Assembly: GCA_947053345.1 (NCBI GenBank)
Contig: CAMRSM010000020.1
Location: 1-64,000 of the forward strand
Length of the DNA stretch: 64,000 nucleotides
Reading direction: 5' to 3'
Origin: an uncultured Lachnospiraceae bacterium
GTDB lineage: Bacteria > Bacillota > Clostridia > Lachnospirales > Lachnospiraceae
In this document: piece by piece, positions 25,907 through 35,185 of the stretch
Layout of the letters: every line of letters starts with the position of its first letter
Position numbering within the stretch: the first letter of the stretch is position 1
Notes under the pieces: model-generated
Told to the model about the DNA's origin: nothing
The model's input: the letters and a program-made list of their open reading frames with translations, nothing else
Databases searched by the model: none
Program-made: the position numbers and the translations under genes

Positions 25907-27250
25907 CTATTGGCAAAGCGCTTCCTTGATCACCTTCGCCATATGATCCACCATTTCATCCGTCATCCCCGGATATACCCCAACCCAAAACGTGTTCTCC
26001 ATGACAAAATCCGTCGCGGTAAGCCCCCCTGCGACCCGGTAGCTATCCGTCCCCCGGATCTGGTCAAAGCAGGGGTGTTTGATCAGGTTTCCTGAAAACA
26101 ACAGCCGGGTCTGGACATTGTGCCCCTCCAGATATCCCGTAATCTCATTCCGGTGAAGCCCGCTCCCAGGCCGGACGGAAAGCAAAAAGCCAAACCAGGA
26201 AGGCTCGCTGTTTCCCGCGGGCTCCGGCAAGATCAGCCTGTCCGCCACGCATTCCAGCGCTTTGTACAGCCGCTCCCAGTTATGCCTTCTTCTTTCGATA
26301 AAGCCCGGGAACTTCTTAAGCTGCTCGCACCCGACTGCGGCCTGCATATCCGTCACTTTCAGGTTGTATCCGAAATGGGAATAAACATACTTGTGGTCGT
26401 AGCCCGCGGGAAGCTCACCGTACTGCCCGTCAAATCGGTGGCCGCAGAAATTATCACGGCCACCCGGGCAGACACAGTCGCGTCCCCAGTCACGGAAGGA
26501 AAGGATCAGGCGGTGCAGCAGCGGATTATCCGTGTAGACACAGCCCCCCTCCCCCATCGTCATATGGTGGGGCGGGTAAAAGCTGCTCGTCCCGATATCG
26601 CCCCAGGTGCCGGTGAACCTTGTCTCCCCGTCCAGCGTGTATTTCGTGCCAAGGGCATCACAGTTATCCTCCACAAGCCACAGGTTATGCCGGTCACAGA
26701 ATGCCTTCACCGCTTTTATGTCAAACGGGTTGCCAAGGGTATGGGCAAGCATGACCGCCTTTGTCTTCCCGCTCAACGCGCCTTCCAGCTTTGTCACATC
26801 AATATTATATTCCGGAACCGTCACATCCACGAAAACCGGAACCGCACCATAGTTGAGGATCGGGGTGACCGTGGTCGGAAACCCGCAGGCAACCGTTATA
26901 ACCTCATCCCCACGCCTGATCTGGCGTTCTCCAAGCTCCGGGGCGGTCAGCGCCATAAAGGCGATAAGGTTGGCGGAAGACCCGGAATTTACAAGGTGTG
27001 CATACCTTACGCCAAGAAAGGAGGCAAATTCCCTCTCGAACCGTTCCGAAAACCGTCCTGCCGTAAGCCAGAAATCAAGGACGGCATCGGTGAGTGCCTG
27101 CATTTCGTTTTCATCAAAAACACGGGAGGCATACGGAATGCGCCCCCCTTCTTTAAAAGCTTCCCTCTTCTCTTTAAAATCGTGGTAATAGTCCGCTACC
27201 AGGGCTTTGATCTGCTCCCTTGCCTCCGCCTCATCCTTCCAATTTCCCAT
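25907..27250 (-). CDS. rfbH: CDP-4-keto-6-deoxyglucose 3-dehydrase (E1)
   Basis: A 447-residue protein of the DegT fold with histidine at the PLP-lysine position (SSFYPPHHMTMGEGG, His228/229) and the [2Fe-2S] ligand pattern CVCPGGRDNFC (C259-x-C261-x7-C269) plus a cysteine in VEDNCDALG (C197). This is the signature of E1 (DdhC/AscC/RfbH), which dehydrates C3 of CDP-4-keto-6-deoxyglucose. E1 normally needs the flavin/iron-sulphur reductase E3, and none is visible in this window. It follows rfbG in the classical order and has a clear GGAGGGATAAAG ribosome site. Confidence 0.93.
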   Translation of the reverse strand: MGNWKDEAEAREQIKALVADYYHDFKEKREAFKEGGRIPYASRVFDENEMQALTDAVLDFWLTAGRFSERFEREFASFLGVRYAHLVNSGSSANLIAFMALTAPELGERQIRRGDEVITVACGFPTTVTPILNYGAVPVFVDVTVPEYNIDVTKLEGALSGKTKAVMLAHTLGNPFDIKAVKAFCDRHNLWLVEDNCDALGTKYTLDGETRFTGTWGDIGTSSFYPPHHMTMGEGGCVYTDNPLLHRLILSFRDWGRDCVCPGGRDNFCGHRFDGQYGELPAGYDHKYVYSHFGYNLKVTDMQAAVGCEQLKKFPGFIERRRHNWERLYKALECVADRLILPEPAGNSEPSWFGFLLSVRPGSGLHRNEITGYLEGHNVQTRLLFSGNLIKHPCFDQIRGTDSYRVAGGLTATDFVMENTFWVGVYPGMTDEMVDHMAKVIKEALCQ

Positions 27251-27253
27251 TCT

Positions 27254-28303
27254 TTATCCCTCCAGAAATTCCTTGATCTGCCTGTCCATGACAGGACGTA
27301 CATCCCCGCCTGCCGCCCATGCCTTGCTCCACTCCACCACCTTCTCCATTGCCGTCTCAAGGTTCCAGCGTGGTTTCCAGCCAAAGGTTGTCTTAAGCTT
27401 AGAGCAATCAAGCTTCAAAAAATTCGCCTCGTGCGGGCCGCCGTCATACCGGTCCACCCATTTCAGCCCTTCCCCCCAGCACTTCACAAATAGATCAACC
27501 AGCGCGCCCGTCTCAAAGCAGTCCCCCTCATCCGGACCTACGTTATACCACGACTGGTATTTCGGATCTTCGCACTGCCTTGCCGCTATCATAAGATAGG
27601 CGTACACGGGCTCTAGGACATGCTGGTAAGGGCGGGTCGAATATGGGTTGCGGACAATGATGTCCTCGCCTTTTAACGCTGCCCTGACACAGTCCGGGAT
27701 GATGCGGTCACGGGCAAAATCCCCGCCGCCGATCACGTTGCCCGCACGGGCAGTGGATACCGCCACCCTGCCGTCAGTAAAAAAGCTGTTCTTATAGCTG
27801 TGTGTCACCAGCTCCGAGCAGGACTTCGAATTGCTATACGGGTCGTATCCGTCCAACGGCTCGTTTTCCCGGTAGCCCCACTCCCATTCCCTGTTTTCAT
27901 AGACCTTGTCCGTGGTCACATTGAGGAAGGAACAAACGGACGGTGTCTGCCTCACGGCCTCACAGATATTTACAGTCCCCATTACATTGGCACTGTATGT
28001 ATCCACCGGTTTCTCATAGCTGAGCCGAACCAGGGGCTGCGCTGCCATATGGATCACAACCTCCGGCCGGTAAGTCTTAAAAATTTCCAGCAAATGTTTT
28101 AGATCCCTTACATCACCCTTTACGTGCGTGATCTGGTCTAAAATGCCGCAAAGGTCAAACAGCCGTGCTTCGGTTTTTCCACAGCTTGAATATCCGACCA
28201 CTTTGGCACCGGCATTGGCAAGCATTACGGACATCCACGAACCCTTGAACCCGGTATGCCCGGTCAGGAGTACCTTTCTCCCTTTATAAAAACTCAGATC
28301 CAT
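27254..28303 (-). CDS. rfbG: CDP-glucose 4,6-dehydratase
   Basis: A 349-residue SDR with KVLLTGHTGFKGSWMSVML, HMAAQPLVRLSYEKPVDTYSANVMGT, the Thr-Asp-Lys motif NVTTDKVYEN and catalytic YSNSK, all diagnostic for CDP-glucose 4,6-dehydratase. It turns CDP-glucose into CDP-4-keto-6-deoxyglucose, the substrate of the next enzyme RfbH. Gene spacing on both sides is three bases, so rfbF-rfbG-rfbH are tightly cotranscribed. Confidence 0.95.
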   Translation of the reverse strand: MDLSFYKGRKVLLTGHTGFKGSWMSVMLANAGAKVVGYSSCGKTEARLFDLCGILDQITHVKGDVRDLKHLLEIFKTYRPEVVIHMAAQPLVRLSYEKPVDTYSANVMGTVNICEAVRQTPSVCSFLNVTTDKVYENREWEWGYRENEPLDGYDPYSNSKSCSELVTHSYKNSFFTDGRVAVSTARAGNVIGGGDFARDRIIPDCVRAALKGEDIIVRNPYSTRPYQHVLEPVYAYLMIAARQCEDPKYQSWYNVGPDEGDCFETGALVDLFVKCWGEGLKWVDRYDGGPHEANFLKLDCSKLKTTFGWKPRWNLETAMEKVVEWSKAWAAGGDVRPVMDRQIKEFLEG

Positions 28304-28306
28304 CGA

Positions 28307-29134
28307 TTATTTTTCCCCTTTTCCAAACCATCCATTTTCCCGGAAAGCGCCTCCGTCTTCCCATTTCTTCCATGGTGCGTTTCCTGTATCCCATAGCTTT
28401 TCAAGCAGATCCATCTCCCGCTTATTATCCATACATTGCCAGAACCCTCTGTGCCGGTAGGACATGAGCTGCCCTTCATCCGCAAGCCTTTCTAAGGGTT
28501 CTTTCTCAAGGATTGTCCGGTCCCCGACAATATAATCAAAAACCTCCGGTTCCAAAACCATATAACCGGCATTGATCGGTGCCCCGTCCGAAACATTTTT
28601 CTCCCGGAAGGATTTGACCGCATTGTCGCCCCCGATATCCAGTACGCCCTTTTGCTGCTCCTGCATAACCGCAGTCAGTGTCGCCAGCTTCCCGTGTTCC
28701 CTGTGGAATCCCACCAGCTTATCAATGTCCACATCACAGACCGCATCCCCGTAGGTCAGCATGAACGTGTGGTTGCCGATATATTTCTTAACACGCCGGA
28801 CACGGCCTCCCGTCATGGTGTGCAGGCCGGTATCGACAATGGTAACCTTCCATCTCTCAATATGCTTGTCATGCACGGTTATTTCATTTTCTCCATTTGT
28901 AAAATCAAAGGTCAGGTCACAGGCCCGCAAAAAATATTCGGAAAACCATGTCTTGATCACATCCTGCTTATATCCGGCACAGATGATAAAATCGTTGTAC
29001 CCATAATAAGAATATTCCTTCATGATATGCCAAAGGATCGGCCTGCCGCCGATCTCAACCATTGGCTTTGGCTTGTTGACCGATTCCTCCGATATGCGCG
29101 TCCCGAATCCTCCTGCCAATAATACTACCTTCAC
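28307..29134 (-). CDS. rfbF: Glucose-1-phosphate cytidylyltransferase
   Basis: A 275-residue enzyme starting at a GTG behind GAGGAGG. It has the nucleotidyltransferase signature LLAGGFGTRISEES, KPMVEIGGRPILWHIMK, GDAVCDVDI for metal binding and the family-specific INAGYMVLEPEVFDYI. It activates glucose-1-phosphate with CTP to CDP-glucose and opens the CDP-dideoxyhexose branch. Its 3' end carries the ribosome site of rfbG. Confidence 0.95.
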   Translation of the reverse strand: MKVVLLAGGFGTRISEESVNKPKPMVEIGGRPILWHIMKEYSYYGYNDFIICAGYKQDVIKTWFSEYFLRACDLTFDFTNGENEITVHDKHIERWKVTIVDTGLHTMTGGRVRRVKKYIGNHTFMLTYGDAVCDVDIDKLVGFHREHGKLATLTAVMQEQQKGVLDIGGDNAVKSFREKNVSDGAPINAGYMVLEPEVFDYIVGDRTILEKEPLERLADEGQLMSYRHRGFWQCMDNKREMDLLEKLWDTGNAPWKKWEDGGAFRENGWFGKGEK

Positions 29135-29200
29135 AAGCGTACCTCCTCAATCAGACGGATCTTCGCAATCCGCTTTGTCGCTTACAGCCCCCATTGTCCT

Positions 29201-30223
29201 TTACCGGATTTCCAACAGCTTACGAATCCTTCCCACATAAGCATCAACCGAAAAATCATCCTGAAATGCTTTGCCGGAAAGATATTCTCTTGCACTCGCG
29301 ATATACTTTTCATACTCCGATTCGGACATATGGTCCAGGTAGTTTACTACATCCTCGATTCCCCGGAACTTTCTCCAGTCAATAAATGCTTCTTTTGGAA
29401 TATACGCTTCAATATTCTCCGCCCCCCAATATACCGGAACACACCCCGCGAAGAAACAATCAAAGATTTTTTCCGTTATATAGCCGTGCATTCCATACAT
29501 ATTTTCAAAGCAGATGCAGAACTTATACCGGGAAAGCACCTGAAGTTTATGTTTGACCGTTCCCCTATAGTTCCCAAGCCCGGACTTTTCCCACCCAAAG
29601 CCATACAGATCAAATTGGTGCCCGTTCGTTTCAAAATAATCAATAACGGCTCTCCGGCTTGAATACAATTCATTTTTGCCTTTCGATGATTTATTTCCGC
29701 AGATCATTGTGAGAAATTTTTTGCCGGAATACGGAACATCATACAGAGTTTCAGGTACCGGCTGCGGATAATTGAACTTAAAATATTTTTTGTTGTCTAC
29801 CAGCCGATCATCCCAAGTTAGTATTTTATTAAAATATCCATGTGCTTTTTTATTATAAGACTCCTTGGCATAGACCGGCGGTTCCTGAATGATCAGGAAT
29901 CGTCTTTTCTTGGGTATCACCTTCATTACTTTCTTAAGTGTATCCCCTCTCCACTTTCTTCTGACCACATATTTCAGGTAATCCTTCCCCGTCATACAAG
30001 CATTAATGTACCAGTTATATAAATCGCTAAATATTATATAGTCTATCTTCGTTAAGTCTTCATATACGTCAACGGTGTGAAAGGAATGCCCGCATTTCTC
30101 CAGCGTTTCCTTTAACTGGATTCCCGGAACAAGTAAATTTTCTCCTATTTTGCATGACCGGACATCAAAAAGGCGGTCATTGGCATACACATCCCCATAA
30201 ATATTTACAACCGCTATGTTCAT
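29201..30223 (-). CDS. GT10 fucosyltransferase-family glycosyltransferase
   Basis: A 340-residue protein. The C-terminal half holds the GT10 donor-binding signature: YKFCICFENMYGMHGYITEK, IFDCFFAGCVPVYWGA and IEAYIPKEAFID. GT10 enzymes transfer L-fucose from GDP-fucose, usually alpha-1,3 or 1,4. The genes for GDP-4-keto-6-deoxymannose products sit downstream on the same operon, so the donor may be GDP-fucose or GDP-colitose (inference). Base composition falls from here towards 35 kb. Confidence 0.88.
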   Translation of the reverse strand: MNIAVVNIYGDVYANDRLFDVRSCKIGENLLVPGIQLKETLEKCGHSFHTVDVYEDLTKIDYIIFSDLYNWYINACMTGKDYLKYVVRRKWRGDTLKKVMKVIPKKRRFLIIQEPPVYAKESYNKKAHGYFNKILTWDDRLVDNKKYFKFNYPQPVPETLYDVPYSGKKFLTMICGNKSSKGKNELYSSRRAVIDYFETNGHQFDLYGFGWEKSGLGNYRGTVKHKLQVLSRYKFCICFENMYGMHGYITEKIFDCFFAGCVPVYWGAENIEAYIPKEAFIDWRKFRGIEDVVNYLDHMSESEYEKYIASAREYLSGKAFQDDFSVDAYVGRIRKLLEIR

Positions 30224-30272
30224 AACGTTAAATTTCCTTTCTGTCGGAATGATTCGGGTATGAATTTACAAA

Positions 30273-31229
30273 TTACAAATTTACCGGTTTCCTGTACAAT
30301 TTGCAGTAAATCCTGTAAACAACAAGCATCACACCCGGATGCTTAAAAGTAAACAAAAGAGCAATATCCCATTTGCAGCGGCCTTTGATCCTGAGGATTT
30401 TTCTAAACTCACCGCGCAATAAAAGTAACTGCCCGCGGGACATTCTTTGCGATAAGAAATCCAGAACCATGACTTTGACAAAACGAGCATATATATCATA
30501 TCTATTTTCAAGGAATAACCTACGATACTTCCTTGTGTGCTTAAAATAATCTAACAGCTGTAAATTCATACCATACTTATCCCTTTGTGAGTCCTGCATG
30601 GCATGAATCCGGCGCTGCATGATAACATCGGAAAGTTCGTATATCACCCCGCCATATGTTCCGATATCGCAGTAAAAAACGACATCCCCACAAGGCCCGA
30701 CTTCCGCCTTAAAATGTATATCATTGGCTTTGATAAAGGCCGTCCTATACATTAAGGAAGGGAACATAAGTATTCTTCCTTTCCCCAGAAAATTTTTGCA
30801 CACATCATTGCCGGAATAAATCCCGCCACAGGGATTTAACGTTTTAAATCCATCCAAATTTGGCTTTCCCATATATATAGCATTTCCGGATACCGCCGCT
30901 ATCCTTTCGTCGGATTCCATGACCGAAATTTCTTTTTCAATAAAATGCGGGAGCATCCTGTCGTCATCATGAAACAAAACAAAATAATCCGCCTTACAAT
31001 GGTCGATCGCAAAATTAAAATTGCCGTATCCCCCTATATTTGTATCATGACGTATATAGTGAAGCCTTGTATCGCAAAACGAATGAACCACCTCACTTGT
31101 ATTGTCCTGCGAACAGTTGTCCAAGATATATAATTGGAAATCCTTATACGTCTGGTTCAGGACACTTTCAATGGAGTGTCTTAAATATGACGATCTGTTA
31201 TAGGTTAATATATAAATATTTAAACTCAT
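30273..31229 (-). CDS. GT2 family glycosyltransferase
   Basis: A 318-residue GT-A fold enzyme: IYILTYNRSSYLRHSIESVLNQTYKDFQLYILDNCSQD at the N-terminus and the metal-binding DXD-like FHDDDRML at about residue 95. It has no strong membrane segment, so it is a cytosolic or peripheral transferase that extends the lipid-linked repeat. Donor and acceptor are not readable. The gene lies in the AT-rich block and has an AAGGAAGG ribosome site. Confidence 0.85.
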   Translation of the reverse strand: MSLNIYILTYNRSSYLRHSIESVLNQTYKDFQLYILDNCSQDNTSEVVHSFCDTRLHYIRHDTNIGGYGNFNFAIDHCKADYFVLFHDDDRMLPHFIEKEISVMESDERIAAVSGNAIYMGKPNLDGFKTLNPCGGIYSGNDVCKNFLGKGRILMFPSLMYRTAFIKANDIHFKAEVGPCGDVVFYCDIGTYGGVIYELSDVIMQRRIHAMQDSQRDKYGMNLQLLDYFKHTRKYRRLFLENRYDIYARFVKVMVLDFLSQRMSRGQLLLLRGEFRKILRIKGRCKWDIALLFTFKHPGVMLVVYRIYCKLYRKPVNL

Positions 31230-31310
31230 ATCCTTCCTTTCCCGATATATTGCCTTTTATTTTAAGAACATACCAAACATTCCCCAAGCAGCATTCGTGT
31301 CCGTTTTGCT

Positions 31311-32123
31311 TTACTCCAAGTATCCATGCCTGAAATCAAGAAGTTCAAAATCATGGAGGGAAACCCGTTTCTCTTTTGGCGGAAGTTTTCTCCAGTCGCC
31401 AAAAATATAAGTCAGATACTTGTCATAGTTTTTTACACCATAAACTTTGATTGTTTCAAAATCATAGAGCACCGGATCTCCGAGCCAATCTTTCGGTACG
31501 ATATCACGCATCCCATAAGAGCCCATTAAAATCCCGACATAATTGCTTTCATCGTAAGAAATCTTTGTACATTGACGGTCAAACCACCGAATGGCTTTTT
31601 CTGTATTAAAGACTGCTTCCGGTATAACAGAAGACAGACGGATTGCCGTATTCTTCCATGCACTGCGCTCTTTTCTTGGGACAGAAACCCTGCTTGCCAG
31701 AAGCATATGCCAAAAATGAATCTTCCTGAAATTCCTGTTCCGCTCTGCCTCCGTCTTCCCAAGACCATCCATCGGGAACACATCAATATAAATTCCCTTC
31801 CGAACGTTAAACTTTGTTTTTTCCACAGCAGTTGTAGTCGTATCATATAATTTTCCCATAGGATAGTAATGCCTTCCCGTGTTAGAGGCCGGCGTTTCAA
31901 AACAGTATTTTCCCTTTTTCTTCGATTTCATGATCCGTATTAACTTTTCATAATCCATCCGCGGCATCCAAACATCTACATCGTCATCCCACGGAATAAA
32001 TCCGTGATGGCGCACTGCACCCAGCATGGTTCCCCCGCTTGAATAATAGCGCAAGCCGTTTTCAACACAGACATCATGAAAGAAAGAAAATGCATCCAAC
32101 AGCTTGAATTGTAATTTGTTCAT
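31311..32123 (-). CDS. LicD-family phosphotransferase
   Basis: A 270-residue protein with the LicD core: LRYYSSGGTMLGAVRHHGFIPWDDDVDVWMPRMDYEKL, where the three Asp coordinate metal. LicD proteins move phosphocholine, or related phospho-alcohols such as glycerol or ribitol phosphate, from a CDP-linked donor onto surface glycans. The head group here is unknown. The NeuA-like cytidylyltransferase or the GldA-like dehydrogenase of the same operon could contribute to a donor (inference). Its start overlaps the upstream transferase stop (ATGA). Confidence 0.88.
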   Translation of the reverse strand: MNKLQFKLLDAFSFFHDVCVENGLRYYSSGGTMLGAVRHHGFIPWDDDVDVWMPRMDYEKLIRIMKSKKKGKYCFETPASNTGRHYYPMGKLYDTTTTAVEKTKFNVRKGIYIDVFPMDGLGKTEAERNRNFRKIHFWHMLLASRVSVPRKERSAWKNTAIRLSSVIPEAVFNTEKAIRWFDRQCTKISYDESNYVGILMGSYGMRDIVPKDWLGDPVLYDFETIKVYGVKNYDKYLTYIFGDWRKLPPKEKRVSLHDFELLDFRHGYLE

Positions 32124-32962
32124 AATCTCTTTCTCTGCCTTCCTGTACCAAATCTTTTATACTTTTCATATAATTTACCGGAAGCTTCCATAATCCCTCT
32201 GTAGTAGCATTTTAAAATCTGCCAGAATTTCATCTTACATTTTTCCCGCTTTGTAAAACGGAAAGCACTTCTGACCGCAGTTAAATAAGAAAGGAAGGGA
32301 TAGATTGTTCCCAGAACCCTGCCGGTGACGGTAAAGTATTTTTCATTGTAGCCCTCGAACCACGTAGATTCTGTCTGGTCAATTCCCGCAATATCCAAGG
32401 GGGAACGGTACAATTTCACTTTTCTGTTTAGCATGCTTTGGAGAAAAATAGTGTCTTCTCCGCAATAATTATCCGTACCAGGTCCGAAAAACTCATGGAA
32501 ATACAAGCTCTTGCGAACCAAGGCCTCTCTTTTTACAACTACACCGCACACACCACTGGCCGACATATTTCTCCGGGTGGCTTTTTCGAATTTTTCTATT
32601 CTTCCCATGCTTATTTTTCTTTTTTCGGATAAATTATGAAGATTGAATTTAATTGCTTCCGCTTCCGGGTGGCGCCGAAATTCCCGGAAAATCATTTCTT
32701 CGTATCCGTCGCGGAATATCAGGTCATCATCCGCAAAAAGGACATAATCTGCCGTAGAAACTGCCAGAGCTATGTTGCGGTTCCTGCTTACACCTCTGGT
32801 AGGAGTTGTAAGCAGGCGGACTGTGTTATCACCATTCTTTACTTCCTGATAAAAAAAGCAATCTGCCTGGTTTGCAATAATTGCATCCGTCTGGATATTC
32901 ATCTGATCGTAAATCTGTAAATCTTTTTGATGCATTGTTGTAACCAAAACCTCTAATCTCAT
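32120..32962 (-). CDS. GT2-type glycosyltransferase
   Basis: A 280-residue protein with a less canonical N-terminus (LEVLVTTMHQKDLQIYDQM) followed by GVSRNRNIALAVSTADYVLFADDDLIF, the GT-A nucleotide/metal region with ADDD. Similar short GT2 enzymes are found in polysaccharide loci of gut Firmicutes. The substrate is unknown. It is translationally coupled to licD and belongs to the AT-rich block. Confidence 0.8.
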   Translation of the reverse strand: MRLEVLVTTMHQKDLQIYDQMNIQTDAIIANQADCFFYQEVKNGDNTVRLLTTPTRGVSRNRNIALAVSTADYVLFADDDLIFRDGYEEMIFREFRRHPEAEAIKFNLHNLSEKRKISMGRIEKFEKATRRNMSASGVCGVVVKREALVRKSLYFHEFFGPGTDNYCGEDTIFLQSMLNRKVKLYRSPLDIAGIDQTESTWFEGYNEKYFTVTGRVLGTIYPFLSYLTAVRSAFRFTKREKCKMKFWQILKCYYRGIMEASGKLYEKYKRFGTGRQRKRL

Positions 32963-33088
32963 GATTTTTCTATACCCTTTGCGAACAGATACATCTTAAG
33001 GTATTCAATCCTCCTCACTCCTGATTTGTAAGGCCATTCCCCGGTGTTATAAAAAGCAATTTCTATGTTTCCGTTTTAACTTCCATAT

Positions 33089-34204
33089 TTACCAGTAAGC
33101 TATTTTAAAGAGTGTATAAGGTACACTGGGCTCCATTGCATACGCTGCTGATAATATTGTATATAAGAAAACAGCTAAAAATCTTATTTTTGTATACTGT
33201 CCTGCAATCTCTGCATTTAATTTTCTCCTGCCTGCCCTGTCAAAGACTACCGGCAAAAGAACAATGGAAAAGATGCCATAAAAAGGTGATAATCTATATA
33301 CAAAGACTGCGTGTTGATTAAAGAAAATCATCAAAACAACATTTACCAGGGCACTGTTCACCAAAAATTTTCCCAATCGATCATGCTCGATATTTGATAT
33401 TTTCGCATAAAGAAATACCAGAAAGGCTAAAAATAATCTTGGATCATAAAGCCTTGCCGCTTTGCTCGGCCCATCCGATTTCGCCGCATATGCAATAAAT
33501 CGGCCATATATACTTTCAAGTCCTAAATTTTCCAGTATAAAAGCTATGATCTGGTCAGGTAATTTCAGTATGGATATTAGCAATATAAACAATATAATCA
33601 TCAGTGATGATTTCAAATCAATATAAACAGATGGTAAAAAATATAACGCAATTCCGACCAATGCTTCCGGATGAAATAACGAAGCAAGCAGAAGAATGAT
33701 TAAAAACTTTTTTAAATCTCTCTTTAAAATATATGGAACCGCCAGTGTCAATACTGATATAGCGCAAGCAGTTCTTGCCGCATGCATATCAAATTGAAAA
33801 TAAAAAGGCAAAAAAATAAGAACCGAAAGCACCGGAATATTGGAGTATCTCTTTATCAATACCCCTATTGACCCAATACTGACGAGATTCATAAGCGCTA
33901 TCACTGCTTGTGACGGTAAATGAAGGAAATTGACAATCCAGGCCAAAAAGCAATAGGCAACATCCATATGCAAATTATTATGGAAAATATCTGCAAAGGA
34001 TTTTATATTTCTCCCTGCATTTAAATAAACAAAATAGTCCCCTGAACCATTCCCTCTTATAGCAGCAAACAGAAACAATACAATTAAGGAAAGGGCAAAT
34101 CCATCGCTGCATACCCTTTTCTTTTTTAAGTATATCCTCTTGTTCTGTAAAAAAAGAATATTCACAACAAAAACAAAAATTACCGGTATTAAATAGGGCA
34201 ACAT
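33089..34204 (-). CDS. EpsG-family polysaccharide polymerase (Wzy-like)
   Basis: A 371-residue protein with about ten hydrophobic helices. It carries the EpsG-type motif AIRGNGSGDYFVYLNAGR near residue 50 and the HAARTACAISVLTLA and SLFHPEALVG regions, where EpsG proteins have conserved Arg and His residues. It would polymerise repeat units on the outer face of the membrane. It is the only polymerase candidate in the locus. The gene is strongly AT-rich. Confidence 0.85.
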   Translation of the reverse strand: MLPYLIPVIFVFVVNILFLQNKRIYLKKKRVCSDGFALSLIVLFLFAAIRGNGSGDYFVYLNAGRNIKSFADIFHNNLHMDVAYCFLAWIVNFLHLPSQAVIALMNLVSIGSIGVLIKRYSNIPVLSVLIFLPFYFQFDMHAARTACAISVLTLAVPYILKRDLKKFLIILLLASLFHPEALVGIALYFLPSVYIDLKSSLMIILFILLISILKLPDQIIAFILENLGLESIYGRFIAYAAKSDGPSKAARLYDPRLFLAFLVFLYAKISNIEHDRLGKFLVNSALVNVVLMIFFNQHAVFVYRLSPFYGIFSIVLLPVVFDRAGRRKLNAEIAGQYTKIRFLAVFLYTILSAAYAMEPSVPYTLFKIAYW

Positions 34205-34272
34205 ACTTTCTGCAACTCCTCATATTGATTTTTACGCTCTTTTTCTACAGGCATTAAGAACTCCCACAGCAA

Positions 34273-35166
34273 CTATTTAAAATTTATTAAGAGATTTAGA
34301 AATCCCTTCGGGTCTTGAAGAAATGCTCCTAAACTTTCAAAAATAAACAAAGCTATTTTATTCATTCTCAAATAAGCAAAAGCAAGAACTGCATGATGCC
34401 GCATCTCTACAAAATGTCTGTCGGATCTACTTAACAGAGAAAAGAAGTTTCTTTTAAATTCAAACAGAGCTTTTTCCCCTTCAATCTTACTTTGTCCATT
34501 CGATAATCCTGCCTCTTGCGTATGAACGATTGCTTTAACATCACTGCGATTTATATAGACAAATTTCCCTCCGGAATTGATTGCCTTCATCATTAAATAA
34601 TAATCATCACCAACATTAATCGGTTCGAACATTCCAATCTTCAATAAATACTCCCGCTTAAACATCATTGTATCCGGAGCTGTCATATGATACTTCATAT
34701 GACATACGAGCAGATTTTTCGCCTCATCACCTAATAAATAATGTCTGTTCCGTTTTTCTACCAATTTTCCTTTTTCGCTATATAAAAGTAAATTGGAAAT
34801 ACTGTAATCCGCATTCTGTTTTTTCATTTTTTCATATTGGTATAATATTTTATAGGGTAAATAAATGTCATCATCATCCAGAAAAGTAATATAATCCCCT
34901 CTTGCTATTCTAATCCCACAATTCCTTGCTTCTGCGGAACCCTTATTCGGATGATTAACCAATAAATATATTTCAATTTCGGATTTCCTTTTAAAGTCAT
35001 CTACAATTAATTGTACTTTTTTATTCCATTTCCTATCATCATTATCATCTACAACTATTATTTCAAAAAAACTGCATCGTTGTTTCCTCAAGGATTCCAA
35101 AGCAAACCGCAACCTTTTTTCCCGCCTGTATGTAGCTACAATTACACTGACGATCGGTTTTTTCAT
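34273..35166 (-). CDS. GT2 family glycosyltransferase
   Basis: A 297-residue GT-A enzyme with VSVIVATYRREKRLRFALESL, EIIVVDDNDD, a GSAEARNCGIRIARG loop and the metal-binding FLDDDDIYLP. These are the standard signatures of GT2 inverting transferases. Acceptor and sugar cannot be read. The ribosome site GGGAGGG gives a clear start. Confidence 0.88.
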   Translation of the reverse strand: MKKPIVSVIVATYRREKRLRFALESLRKQRCSFFEIIVVDDNDDRKWNKKVQLIVDDFKRKSEIEIYLLVNHPNKGSAEARNCGIRIARGDYITFLDDDDIYLPYKILYQYEKMKKQNADYSISNLLLYSEKGKLVEKRNRHYLLGDEAKNLLVCHMKYHMTAPDTMMFKREYLLKIGMFEPINVGDDYYLMMKAINSGGKFVYINRSDVKAIVHTQEAGLSNGQSKIEGEKALFEFKRNFFSLLSRSDRHFVEMRHHAVLAFAYLRMNKIALFIFESLGAFLQDPKGFLNLLINFK

Positions 35167-35185
35167 ACTTATCCCTCCCTATTGC

